Source: Saprospiraceae bacterium (GTDB lineage: Bacteria > Bacteroidota > Bacteroidia > Chitinophagales > Saprospiraceae). From it: 64,000 bases of DNA. The stretch lies in the NCBI GenBank assembly GCA_021738725.1, contig JAIPBE010000003.1, positions 1 through 64,000 on the forward strand, read 5' to 3'. Positions 36,287-44,347 of this stretch are shown piece by piece. The stretch's first letter is position 1. Every line of letters starts with the position of its first letter. The notes under the pieces are model-generated. The model worked only from the letters and a program-made list of their open reading frames with translations, was not told the DNA's origin and ran no database searches. A program made the position numbers and the translations under genes.

Positions 36287-37201
36287 CTATTGCAGCTTGA
36301 ATTTCACAGGTAGATTGAATTGGACCCGAACGGGTTTCCCCTGTTGTTTACCGGGGGTCCATCTAAGTTCGTTTACAACCATCAACTCGATCACGCGCAA
36401 GGCTTCCTGCCCACAACCGCCTCCGATATCGCGGAGCACTTTTGCTGACTGGACAGAACCATCTTTTTCAATAATAAACGTGACAACTGCAGTTCCTTCA
36501 ATTCCATTTTTACTGGCCAATGCGGGATATTGAATATGCGAATAGATGAAAGAGAGAAGTTTTTCCTGCGCGCAGGCCTCCTTTTCTTTCTTACTGCCCT
36601 GGTTTTCGCACCCGGGAAACCGAGGCATATCCTCTGCCACTACCCACAAAGGTTCTTCCTCCAAAGGGATGATGGGGAGCGTCACAGGCATAAATGGACC
36701 ATTGTCACCACCTGTTTCTGAGTCACCTGGCTCTGTCTTCGCATCATGCTCCAGAGGTGGTATTTCCTCGTCCCCTACTTCAGCCTTCAACTCCGGATCT
36801 GGGACGATCTCGCGCCATTCAGCAGGAACCTCCGGAAGAGGAGGGCGCTGGTGGGTGGTCATTGGAATGTCCTCCAGATCAATGAACTCAAAATGCACTT
36901 CCGGGTCTTGTCCGGCATCAGGCTGACGCTCCCCATTGGTCCATTGCAACAATCCGTATACAAGGGTGATGGAGAGCAACAATCCCACCTGGAAGAAGAG
37001 GGTACGATGCCGAAAAACATCCACCTGTGGATAGGTTCGGCGGCAGTAGTCAGTATCCCTCACTGGACCTCTCTTTTTTATCTTTTGGAGATGTGCTTGC
37101 CGGAAAGTCTTGAACCTGTACTTGATGATGTGAATGATCCCGAATACAGTGGCAATCAAGCCCAAAACGACACATGCTATTTGCAATCCTGTGATCCCCA
37201 T
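36287..37201 (-). CDS. tonB: Energy transducer TonB, divergent copy 2
   Basis: A 304-residue TonB-family protein lying between the two more similar copies. The layout is the same: a first helix (about 7-25), a basic stretch, a second helix (about 68-85), a linker and a TonB C-terminal domain with EDMPRFPGCEN, KEKEACAQEKLLSFIY and YPALASKNGIEG. The linker lacks the long proline runs and is instead acidic (EVGDEEIPPLEHDAKTEPGD). This copy therefore probably spans the periplasm differently or serves other receptors. The track start is 48 bases upstream; MGITGLQIA is chosen. It is separated from copy 3 by about 250 bases that include a terminator, so it may have its own promoter. Confidence 0.86.
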   Translation of the reverse strand: MGITGLQIACVVLGLIATVFGIIHIIKYRFKTFRQAHLQKIKKRGPVRDTDYCRRTYPQVDVFRHRTLFFQVGLLLSITLVYGLLQWTNGERQPDAGQDPEVHFEFIDLEDIPMTTHQRPPLPEVPAEWREIVPDPELKAEVGDEEIPPLEHDAKTEPGDSETGGDNGPFMPVTLPIIPLEEEPLWVVAEDMPRFPGCENQGSKKEKEACAQEKLLSFIYSHIQYPALASKNGIEGTAVVTFIIEKDGSVQSAKVLRDIGGGCGQEALRVIELMVVNELRWTPGKQQGKPVRVQFNLPVKFKLQ

Positions 37202-37388
37202 GGCTGTATCTTTTTTGACGATGAGGAAGGCTTCCTTGCTGGAGGACATCTATGTTCCATGCCAGAAGCACTTCAATACCAAATAGATGCGCTCAGGTCT
37301 GCACTGGGTGTTTTGACTGCCAATTTTGTTTTATAAAGGAGTGCCGGATCGATCGACCCGGTGCAGCGATGGCAACTGATATTGGGCA

Positions 37389-37429
37389 ATAAAAAAAGGT
37401 GGACCGGAATTGCTTCTGATCCACCTTTT
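37389..37429 (-). terminator. Terminator after TonB copy 3
   Basis: On the minus strand AAAGGTGGA and TCCACCTTT form a stem around a 16-base loop, followed by a run of seven T residues. It lies about 20 bases past the stop of the first tonB gene in the series. Confidence 0.85.
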
Positions 37430-37447
37430 GAACTGGGCAGGTTTATC

Positions 37448-38350
37448 TTATTGAAGTTTGAACTTCACTGGCAGGTTAAACTGTACCCGGACCGGTTTTC
37501 CCCGTTGTTTTCCAGGGATCCATTTGAGACCCTTTTTGTTCATGAGTTCAACGACACGAAGGGCTTCCTGTCCACAACCGGCACCGATTTCCCGGACCAC
37601 TTTAGCGGATTTGACGGAGCCATCCTTTTCGACGACAAATGTGACTACGGCTGTTCCTTCAACCCCGTTTTCACGGGCGATGGGAGGATATTTGATATTG
37701 GCATAAATGAATTCCAACATCTTCTTCTGAGCACAGGCTTCCTTTTCTTTCTTGCTGCTTTCGTTCTCACAACCAGGGAAGCGTGGCATGTCCTCCGCGA
37801 TCACAAAGATCTCTTCTTCCTTGGGGGGAGGTGGAGGCGGTGGTGGTGGTGGCGGAGCAGAAGGAGGCGGTGCAACAACCTCTTCCTCCTTGTCCAGACT
37901 CTGATCCACAAATTCAGGTTGGTCCTCATCTTCGATCAGCTCCTCGGGCACCTCCTCAATGACTGGTGGCGGTGGCGGCGGCGGTGGGGGCGGTGGCTCT
38001 GCAGTTCGGGGTGGCTCGATCTCAATATCTTCGGCCATATCTAAAGCCCCTTCAGGAATAAAGACCTGCTCCTCGAATGTCGTCCAGTTAAATGCCAGCA
38101 AAACGACTAACAAGGATGTTAGGAGGCTGAATTTTAAGAATGTATCACTCAAACGGAAGGCATCCACCTCCGGGTATTTCGTCCGGGTGGCCAAAAGGTC
38201 AGACCGCTCACGTTGGGCATGTTGATCACGTAAATGCTGAATGTCGTAACCATTCAGCTTCCTGCGAAAGAAGAGGATCAGTCCGATCACAATGGCCAGC
38301 AATACGACCATAAGCATAATGACGGTGGTTCCTGAAAACGCCAGATCCAT
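37448..38350 (-). CDS. tonB: Energy transducer TonB, copy 3
   Basis: A 300-residue TonB-family protein, the first of three tandem copies in transcription order. Two membrane helices (about 9-27 and 73-90) precede a linker with two long proline runs separated by VIEEVPEELIEDEDQPEF, then a TonB C-terminal domain with EDMPRFPGCEN, KEKEACAQKKMLEFIY and YPPIARENGVEG. The domain ends in VRVQFNLPVKFKLQ, nearly the same as copy 1. The track's TTG start is replaced by the ATG two codons later. It starts seven bases from the stop of the VanZ-like gene and follows gcvH, so gcvH, vanZ and tonB read as one unit that ends at the terminator just downstream. Confidence 0.9.
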   Translation of the reverse strand: MDLAFSGTTVIMLMVVLLAIVIGLILFFRRKLNGYDIQHLRDQHAQRERSDLLATRTKYPEVDAFRLSDTFLKFSLLTSLLVVLLAFNWTTFEEQVFIPEGALDMAEDIEIEPPRTAEPPPPPPPPPPPVIEEVPEELIEDEDQPEFVDQSLDKEEEVVAPPPSAPPPPPPPPPPPKEEEIFVIAEDMPRFPGCENESSKKEKEACAQKKMLEFIYANIKYPPIARENGVEGTAVVTFVVEKDGSVKSAKVVREIGAGCGQEALRVVELMNKKGLKWIPGKQRGKPVRVQFNLPVKFKLQ

Positions 38351-38356
38351 AGTCAA

Positions 38357-38734
38357 CTAGTTTTTATTCAATAAGATAAAAATGCCATAGCTCGCGAAAG
38401 CACCGATAATATTAGCAACAATATCCGGTACCTCAAAATATCGGTCCGTATGAATGGTCGACTGGAGGATCTCCAGTACAACACCATACAAACTCATGAG
38501 GAGCAATCCGAGGATCGTCCATCTGACGGGGTGGGTCTTTCTCCGCTGAGATACCCATCGGATCCAAAGGAAAGACCAACATCCATAAACGAACGCGTGG
38601 GCCAGTTTATCAGTGCCGATCCAATTCCAGATATCGATCACCGGCAACGATTTGCCCGGTAGCAGTGAAAGCACTGTGATCAAACCTCCCCACAGCCAGA
38701 TGGATAGACCAGGCTGTCGTAAAGGAGATGCCAT
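38357..38734 (-). CDS. VanZ-like membrane protein
   Basis: A 125-residue protein with four probable membrane helices, of the VanZ-like family. The conserved DKLAHAFVYG segment lies around residue 42 and an acidic EVPDIVANIIGA motif near the end; both are typical of the family. VanZ of vancomycin resistance gives low-level teicoplanin resistance, but chromosomal relatives have no settled role. The track's longer start would overlap gcvH by 32 bases; the ATG at 38734 leaves a 34-base gap and gives a clean N-terminus. Placement between gcvH and tonB matches what I recall from the sprA region of flavobacteria. Confidence 0.8.
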   Translation of the reverse strand: MASPLRQPGLSIWLWGGLITVLSLLPGKSLPVIDIWNWIGTDKLAHAFVYGCWSFLWIRWVSQRRKTHPVRWTILGLLLMSLYGVVLEILQSTIHTDRYFEVPDIVANIIGAFASYGIFILLNKN

Positions 38735-38768
38735 CAATTGAGAAAATGGTGGATGTGACTCAAAAAAA

Positions 38769-39158
38769 TTATCCGACCAGTGACTGATAGGCCGCAGCAT
38801 CCATCAGCGCATCCAGTTCAGATGGGTCTGTCATCTCGATCTTGATCACCCAACCCTTGCCATAAGGGTCTTCGTTGATGATGGCAGGATTGTCCCCTTC
38901 CTTCTCATCGATCTCCTCATTAAAGGCAATGATCTTGCCGCTGACCGGCATGAACAGATCAGAGGTGGTCTTTACGGCTTCTACGGTACCGAATACCTCA
39001 TCGATGCCGATCGTCTCGCCGACGGTGTCCACTTCTACGTAGACGATCTCGCCCAATTCGGATTGAGCAAATTCGGTGATACCAATGACAGCTTTGTTAC
39101 CCTCTACGAGGATCCATTCGTGTTCCTTGGTGTACTTCAGATTATCCGGATACTGCAT
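38769..39158 (-). CDS. gcvH: Glycine cleavage system H protein
   Basis: A 129-residue lipoyl carrier that shuttles the aminomethyl group between the P, T and L proteins of glycine cleavage. The lipoylated lysine is K63 in TVEAVKTTSDL, and the fold is marked by YTKEHEWILVEGN and NPAIINEDPYGKGWVIKIE. The track start is 33 bases upstream; the ATG at 39158 gives the standard N-terminus and sits 31 bases from a consensus promoter box. No other glycine-cleavage gene is in the window. H protein also donates lipoate in some bacteria, so it need not be tied to glycine breakdown alone. Confidence 0.96.
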   Translation of the reverse strand: MQYPDNLKYTKEHEWILVEGNKAVIGITEFAQSELGEIVYVEVDTVGETIGIDEVFGTVEAVKTTSDLFMPVSGKIIAFNEEIDEKEGDNPAIINEDPYGKGWVIKIEMTDPSELDALMDAAAYQSLVG

Positions 39159-39188
39159 ATTCTCTTCGCGTATGAATGATGAATGGCC

Positions 39189-39196
39189 CAAAAATA
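39189..39196 (-). promoter_or_regulatory. gcvH promoter -7 box
   Basis: On the minus strand TATTTTTG fits TAnnTTTG and lies 31 bases before the gcvH ATG. Confidence 0.65.
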
Positions 39197-39247
39197 ATCG
39201 AAAGGACCGTGGTTGAACCGCTGTTTTCGATGTTTTTCGCCGATTGA

Positions 39248-40561
39248 TCAGCTATTTTCACTTTCCAGGAATTCCTTGACCCATTCGATGGTCACAGATT
39301 TTGGCCGTTCGAGCGGCAGACTCAGGGCTCGACTCCAGCAAAGTGCTGAAAGGACTCCCAGTGCGCGACTGACCCCAAAAAGAACCGTGTAGAAGCTGTA
39401 CTGGTCCATTCCGTAGTGCACCAAAAGCGCACCGGAATGAGCGTCCACATTGGGCCATGGGTTTTTCACCTTTCCCAATGACTCCAGGATCGGGGGTACT
39501 ACTTTGAATACTTTCCAGATCGTTTCGACGATCTCTGAATTGGGTGTATACTTTTTGGCAAACTCCATTTGCGCTATAAACCTTGGATCCGGTTTACGCA
39601 ACACAGCGTGTCCATACCCGGGGATCACCTTACCTGCAGAGAGTGTTGATTTCACATAGTCTTCAATCTGCTTCTCGGTCGGGGTGTTGGTCTCCAGAGC
39701 GTCATTCATCTTGAAGATCCATTTGATCACCTCCTGGTTGGCCAATCCATGCAGAGGCCCTGCAAGAGCGTTCAAGCCGCCGGCCAGTGACAGATAGGCA
39801 TCACTCAAGGTGGATCCGATCAGGTGCGTGGTATGCGCAGACGCATTTCCACCTTCATGATCGGCATGGATCGTCATATATAATCGCATCAGGCTGCGGA
39901 AGTCCGGCTTGTTGATACCCAGCATATGGGCAAAATTGCCGGCCCAGTCCAGGGAGATATCCGGAGCGATATGATCGCTGTCAAAATAGGTGCGACGATA
40001 GATATATGCAGCGACACGCGGGAGACGTGCAATGAGGTTCATCGTATCCTCATAAGTGGCATCCCAATATTCGTTGCGGTTCATTCCTTCCGCATATCGT
40101 CGGGCAAATACACTGGTTTGTTGCATGGCCATTACAGCTGTGGACAGCTGTGTCATGGGATGCGCCTCCAGAGGTAAGGCATCAAGCGTCTTGAAGACAT
40201 AAGAAGGAACATTGCTACGACGGGTCCATTGGTCCGTCAGCCAGCGCACTTCTTCAGAGGTAGGGATCTCCCCGACCAGCATCAGCCAGAATAGTCCTTC
40301 AGGAAGAGGCTCATCATCGCCTTCTGCAGTGGGCAGGAGTTTGCTCAATTCCGGTATGGAATACCCCCGGAATCGGATGCCTTCCTGAGGGTCCAGTGCC
40401 GATGGTTCCCAGACCATAGCCTTGATGCCACGCATCCCTCCGAAGATCTGGCCGATATCAACCGTGCCGATCTGTGTTTCGGAATGATCCTTCAACATTT
40501 CCTTCACTTCCTGCCCTGCGGCGGTGGCTTTGGCTATAAATTTTTCCTTGAGCTGATCCAT
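39248..40561 (-). CDS. gltA: Citrate synthase, mitochondrial-like type
   Basis: A 437-residue citrate synthase, which condenses oxaloacetate and acetyl-CoA at the entry of the TCA cycle. The catalytic His-His-Asp set is visible: GPLHGLANQEV, IPGYGHAVLR and NVDAHSGALL. The sequence resembles mitochondrial enzymes more than the E. coli GltA type: HADHEGGNASAHTTHLIGS and LALAGGLN-like segments are near those of animals, and there is no NADH-binding zinc domain. Such eukaryotic-like forms are known from some Bacteroidota. The ATG at 40561 (MDQLKEKF) is chosen over the track's position 30 bases upstream. Its promoter is back to back with that of the DUF3109 gene. Confidence 0.95.
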   Translation of the reverse strand: MDQLKEKFIAKATAAGQEVKEMLKDHSETQIGTVDIGQIFGGMRGIKAMVWEPSALDPQEGIRFRGYSIPELSKLLPTAEGDDEPLPEGLFWLMLVGEIPTSEEVRWLTDQWTRRSNVPSYVFKTLDALPLEAHPMTQLSTAVMAMQQTSVFARRYAEGMNRNEYWDATYEDTMNLIARLPRVAAYIYRRTYFDSDHIAPDISLDWAGNFAHMLGINKPDFRSLMRLYMTIHADHEGGNASAHTTHLIGSTLSDAYLSLAGGLNALAGPLHGLANQEVIKWIFKMNDALETNTPTEKQIEDYVKSTLSAGKVIPGYGHAVLRKPDPRFIAQMEFAKKYTPNSEIVETIWKVFKVVPPILESLGKVKNPWPNVDAHSGALLVHYGMDQYSFYTVLFGVSRALGVLSALCWSRALSLPLERPKSVTIEWVKEFLESENS

Positions 40562-40617
40562 GACTATCCTATTTGTATCGAAACCCGTCAAAATTCATTC
40601 GGTTGACGGATGGTCGG

Positions 40618-40625
40618 CAAAAATA
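40618..40625 (-). promoter_or_regulatory. gltA promoter -7 box
   Basis: On the minus strand TATTTTTG fits TAnnTTTG and lies 57 bases before the chosen ATG. It is 12 bases from a weaker plus-strand box. Confidence 0.55.
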
Positions 40626-40637
40626 GAATTTAACCAT

Positions 40638-40645
40638 CATCTTTG
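40638..40645 (+). promoter_or_regulatory. Possible -7 box of DUF3109 gene
   Basis: CATCTTTG is one base from TAnnTTTG, the same variant seen at 1301. It lies 60 bases before the preferred GTG start at 40705. Confidence 0.35.
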
Positions 40646-40704
40646 CCACTGGTTCTCATTATTTCCATGGTGGGACCGTTCATTTGTCAAAACAGGATGG
40701 ACCG

Positions 40705-41295
40705 GTGCATTTGATCGAAAACATACTGGTCAGTGATGATATACTGACTGCTGCATTTGCCTGTGATCTCGAAGCTTGCAAGGGCGCCTGCTGTTGGGAG
40801 GGGGATTATGGTGCACCTCTGGATCCTGAAGAGATTGAAACGCTCAAGGCTATCCTGCCGGAGATCCAGGACTTTCTCAGCCCGGCAGGTCTCGCCGTCA
40901 TTCAGTCCAAAGGAACGTCTGTTTACTATCAGGATCTCAACAAGGAAGGGACACCACTGATAGATGGTGGACCTTGTGCCTATATGCGATTTGACAGCCA
41001 GGGTGTGGCGCAATGTGGCATAGAAAAAGCCTGGGAAGCGGGTGAGACCCAGTTTCGAAAACCCATCTCCTGCCATTTGTATCCCATCCGGGTACTGGGC
41101 CGACCGGAAGAAGGTTTTGAAGCCCTGAACTACGAAAGATGGGAGATTTGTTCAGCAGCATGTCACCGGGGTGAACAAACCCGTATGCCCCTGTATGTCT
41201 TTGCACGAGAAGCCCTCATTCGCAAATACGGACCATCATTCTACGATGCCCTCCAGGCTGCCGCTCTGCATTTAACCGAAGAATCCACCGAATAG
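40705..41295 (+). CDS. DUF3109 cysteine-rich protein
   Basis: A 196-residue soluble protein of the DUF3109 family. Conserved cysteines occur as CDLEACKGACCWEGDYGAPL at the N-terminus, GPCAYM, QCGIEKA, ISCHLYPIRV and CSAACHRG near the C-terminus. This array is like the YkgJ zinc- or iron-sulfur-binding group, so a metal cluster is likely. No ATG is well placed: the track uses TTG at 40684, whereas GTG at 40705 gives VHLIENILVSDD, which matches the family's usual short N-terminus better. The two starts differ by seven residues. Function unknown. It is the only gene between gltA and the PpiD-like gene. Confidence 0.82.
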   Translation: MHLIENILVSDDILTAAFACDLEACKGACCWEGDYGAPLDPEEIETLKAILPEIQDFLSPAGLAVIQSKGTSVYYQDLNKEGTPLIDGGPCAYMRFDSQGVAQCGIEKAWEAGETQFRKPISCHLYPIRVLGRPEEGFEALNYERWEICSAACHRGEQTRMPLYVFAREALIRKYGPSFYDALQAAALHLTEESTE

Positions 41296-41376
41296 CCACC
41301 TTTTGTGCAACTTCCCTTGCCCCCTTCCGTATGAAAGGAGGATACCTTGGGATTGGATTATATGGTCCAAACCCAT

Positions 41377-41384
41377 TACCTTTG
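41377..41384 (+). promoter_or_regulatory. PpiD-like gene promoter -7 box
   Basis: TACCTTTG is a consensus TAnnTTTG box. It lies 167 bases before the ATG at 41544, so the leader would be long and contains a hairpin. Confidence 0.5.
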
Positions 41385-41425
41385 CATGGCTTTTTCCAAA
41401 AAGGGCGTCTTATTTATTGAAATAG

Positions 41426-41470
41426 TTTGAATACAATAATAATTCTCTTTATAAGAGGTTGTTATTCAAA
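41426..41470 (+). promoter_or_regulatory. AT-rich leader hairpin upstream of PpiD-like gene
   Basis: TTTGAATACAA pairs with TTGTTATTCAAA with a single-base bulge, and an inner CTCTT/AAGAG stem lies in the loop. It sits in the probable leader between the promoter box and the start codon and has no T tail. It may be a regulatory or stabilising element; this is inference. Confidence 0.4.
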
Positions 41471-41543
41471 TATTTACAATAAGACTCTTTTTAAAAAAGC
41501 GTATACATTGATTTTTTTGAAATATTTAAATACTCGTTGATCT

Positions 41544-43652
41544 ATGGGATTGATGAATACCATCCGGAAGAATCCAATCATTCTTCTCCTCTCAATCGGC
41601 CTGGCCATGGCCGGTTTCATCTTGATGGACATGATGAGTTCCGGAGGACCGGCATCTGCCAACCAATTCACCCTTGGTAAAGTGAACGGCCAACGAATTG
41701 ACTGGCAGATCTTTAGCGATACTGAAAGTCGATTGTTTGGCAATAGTGGCTCTGACGTATTCCAACGCAAACAGCAGCTCTGGAACTATTTTGTCGAAAA
41801 GATCCTCATCGACGAAATTGCCGAAGACCTCGGTCTCGGTGTCGGTAAGGAAGAACTGGTCGATCTCGAATTCGGAACGAACCTGAGCCCGATCATCCAG
41901 AGAAACTTCATGGATCCCAACACACGTCAGGTGGACCGCCAACAGCTCAACAGCCTGCGACAGGCGATCGATGCTGACCAGCTACCTCCAGACCTGCGCA
42001 CCTTCTGGGCCGAACAAGAAAAGGAGATCGTCAAAGATCGTCTTCAGTCCAAGATCGTGGCCATGGTGTCCAAAGGCATGTACCTCCCTACCTGGCAGGC
42101 AGAAATGATGAATAAGGACCGTGCAACCCAAAGCGAAGTCGCCTATGTGCGCATTCCTTTTGATGTTGTCAGTGACGGGGATGTCAACGTGACAGACGAT
42201 GACCTCAATGCCTACCTCAAGCAACATCGGGCAAAGTTCCACCAGGATGAAGAAACCAGAGCGATCAACTTTGTCAGCTTTGAGGTCAAACCAACCAGTG
42301 AAGATTCAGCTGACATCTTTAAAGGACTTGCTGATCTGGTCGTTCCTTTCCAGGAATCAACCAACGATACACTATTCGTTGAAAACAACTACGGCTTCAT
42401 GGATGGAGCCTACTATCAGGATGATTTCTTTACCTCACCAGAAGCGGACACGCTGTTTAGCATGTCCAAAGGATCTGTATACGGTCCTTTTGTCGAAAAC
42501 GGACAATATCTGGTGGTGAAAATCCTGGACAGAATGATCGTTCCCGATTCAGTACGGGCCCGTCATATTCTAATCCAGGCGAAAGATCCGGATGCTATTG
42601 CACAGGCCCAGATCACTATTGACAGTTTGAAAGGACTGGCCGAATCGGGCGCTGTTTCTTTTGATACCCTGGCTTTGCAATATGGTCAGGATGCCAGTCG
42701 GACATCAGGCGGAGACCTGGGCTTCTCGGCACAAGGGGCGATGGTCAAGCCATTTAATGACCTGATCTTCTACCAAGCCACCCCGGGTAAATACTATACG
42801 GTCACCACCCAGTTCGGAGTCCATCTGGTACAGGTAACAGATCGTAAGTACATCAAAAATAAGGTCGGACTGCGCATGGGAATCCTCAACGAGGCGATCA
42901 TCCCTTCCGAAACCACGCAAAAACGCGCCTATCAGAAAGCTTTGGAGGCTGTCAGTAAATACCGGGATATAGCCAGTCTGGAACAAGCAGCTACCGAAAA
43001 CAGTGATCTGGTCGTGCAGACCAGTGCTGCCTTCCGTGCTAATGATTTTGCACTGGGTGTTCTTGGACAGGGATCCTCCATTCGGGATATCATCCGATGG
43101 GCATTCAAGCAGAATGCTGTTGGCAACATATCTCCAGAAGTGTATGCCTTCGAGGATGAACAGGGTGGCTATACCAACAAATACCTGGTCGCCGGCTTGG
43201 CTTCCATTCGCCCTGAGGGCGATGCAACATTGGAGTCTGCTCGCACAGATCTCGAACCGCTGGTTCGAAATCAACTGAAGGGAAAAAAGATCGCAGAACA
43301 GATCGGATCCAATACAGATCTGACCAGCCTCGCTCAAACTTTCTCCACCTCTATCGATACCGCCAAGACTATGAGTTTTGCCAGTTCCTTCCTCACTGGA
43401 ATTGGAAATGAGCCGAAACTGATCGGTACTGTTGTGACGCTGGACCCGGGTGCCACCTCTGCGCCTATCGTCGGCAGCAATGGCGTTTACGTGGCCAAGG
43501 TGATCAGCCGTCCGTCAGAAGTACCCCCAGCAAATGTGGATCTGATCCGGCAATCGATGAAGATGCAGAAATCAAATTCGTTGAGCTTCAGATTTGTGGA
43601 ATCCCTGAGAAAGGGTGCAAAAATGGAAGACAACCGATCCAACTTCTTCTAA
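41544..43652 (+). CDS. PpiD-like periplasmic folding chaperone
   Basis: A 702-residue peptidyl-prolyl isomerase anchored in the inner membrane. One membrane helix near residues 12-30 (IILLLSIGLAMAGFILMDMM) leads to a SurA-type chaperone region. A parvulin domain lies at about 335-435, beginning with RARHILIQAKDP and containing SGGDLGFSAQGAMVKPF. The second half has no clear further parvulin. The layout matches PpiD, which sits at the SecYEG exit and helps outer-membrane proteins fold. Two conserved family features, the short cytosolic N-terminus (MGLMNTIRKNP) and the anchor, confirm the start. Three more proteins of this family lie at 51.6-55.9 kb. A bidirectional terminator follows. Confidence 0.88.
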   Translation: MGLMNTIRKNPIILLLSIGLAMAGFILMDMMSSGGPASANQFTLGKVNGQRIDWQIFSDTESRLFGNSGSDVFQRKQQLWNYFVEKILIDEIAEDLGLGVGKEELVDLEFGTNLSPIIQRNFMDPNTRQVDRQQLNSLRQAIDADQLPPDLRTFWAEQEKEIVKDRLQSKIVAMVSKGMYLPTWQAEMMNKDRATQSEVAYVRIPFDVVSDGDVNVTDDDLNAYLKQHRAKFHQDEETRAINFVSFEVKPTSEDSADIFKGLADLVVPFQESTNDTLFVENNYGFMDGAYYQDDFFTSPEADTLFSMSKGSVYGPFVENGQYLVVKILDRMIVPDSVRARHILIQAKDPDAIAQAQITIDSLKGLAESGAVSFDTLALQYGQDASRTSGGDLGFSAQGAMVKPFNDLIFYQATPGKYYTVTTQFGVHLVQVTDRKYIKNKVGLRMGILNEAIIPSETTQKRAYQKALEAVSKYRDIASLEQAATENSDLVVQTSAAFRANDFALGVLGQGSSIRDIIRWAFKQNAVGNISPEVYAFEDEQGGYTNKYLVAGLASIRPEGDATLESARTDLEPLVRNQLKGKKIAEQIGSNTDLTSLAQTFSTSIDTAKTMSFASSFLTGIGNEPKLIGTVVTLDPGATSAPIVGSNGVYVAKVISRPSEVPPANVDLIRQSMKMQKSNSLSFRFVESLRKGAKMEDNRSNFF

Positions 43653-43668
43653 GAAACCAGAATGGAAT

Positions 43669-43707
43669 AAAAAAAGCCGGAACAGGAGACCTGTTTCGGC
43701 TTTTTTT
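43669..43707. terminator. Bidirectional terminator
   Basis: GCCGGAACAGG and CCTGTTTCGGC pair with one G-T wobble around a four-base loop, flanked by seven A residues on the left and seven T on the right. It lies between the convergent PpiD-like (plus) and TlpA-like (minus) genes and suits both. Confidence 0.92.
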
Positions 43708-43753
43708 ATGGGCCTCATACAACTGATACACCCATGTAAATCTGATAGAGAAC

Positions 43754-44344
43754 CTACTTCTGGTTCTGGACAATGGACCGAATGGCCGCATGCAGAGCCT
43801 CTTCATCACCGGGTCGGTACTTGCGTTTGTGATACACGATCTCTCCCGTACCATCCAGGATGAACGTTTGAGGCAAGCCATTCAATCCTCCGGGCAGGAT
43901 CCGGCTGAATTCCCGATGTACATCGTTATAAGCCATCCAGGGCCATTGACTCTCCTCCACTCTTCGGGTAAACGCATCAAAGTTCTTTTCAAAATCCGTC
44001 GATATGGCGACGATGTTAAAATCCGATTCCTTCAACCACTCGGGGACCCCCTTTTTCAAAGCCTCCAGCTCCATGCGACAGGGAAAACAGGTGGTCAACC
44101 AAAAGAGCAGGACCGTCGGTTTTCCATTGTTTGGAAACACCTGATCGGAGGTGATCAACGTGCCATCAGCACGCTTCAATTCAATATCATACGGATACAC
44201 CGACAGGATATCCACAGCCGGCCGGGCGGTATCCATGATATAGTTCGGTGTATGCGCATTCAGGGCAGTTTCCTCCCCTTCCTGAGCAAACAGGTTCAAG
44301 GCCAACAGGCCAAACACGAGACTGGGGATCCATCGCTTATTCAT
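43754..44344 (-). CDS. TlpA-like thioredoxin
   Basis: A 196-residue exported thioredoxin-fold protein of the TlpA/ResA type. A signal peptide (MNKRWIPSLVFGLLALNLFA) precedes the domain. The active-site motif is CFPC at residues 86-89 in FWLTTCFPCRMEL. The cis-proline region is GLPQTFILDGTG. Such proteins reduce disulfides in periplasmic clients such as apocytochromes. The preceding gene, a TPR lipoprotein, ends three bases before this start and both are on the minus strand, so they are probably co-transcribed. The client is unknown. Confidence 0.87.
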   Translation of the reverse strand: MNKRWIPSLVFGLLALNLFAQEGEETALNAHTPNYIMDTARPAVDILSVYPYDIELKRADGTLITSDQVFPNNGKPTVLLFWLTTCFPCRMELEALKKGVPEWLKESDFNIVAISTDFEKNFDAFTRRVEESQWPWMAYNDVHREFSRILPGGLNGLPQTFILDGTGEIVYHKRKYRPGDEEALHAAIRSIVQNQK

Positions 44345-44347
44345 AGG

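Noticed and set aside
35560-38000. CRISPR-like or tandem DNA repeat from proline codons
   Set aside because: The repeated GGCGGA/GGTGGC strings are coding for polyproline in TonB linkers, with no spacers.
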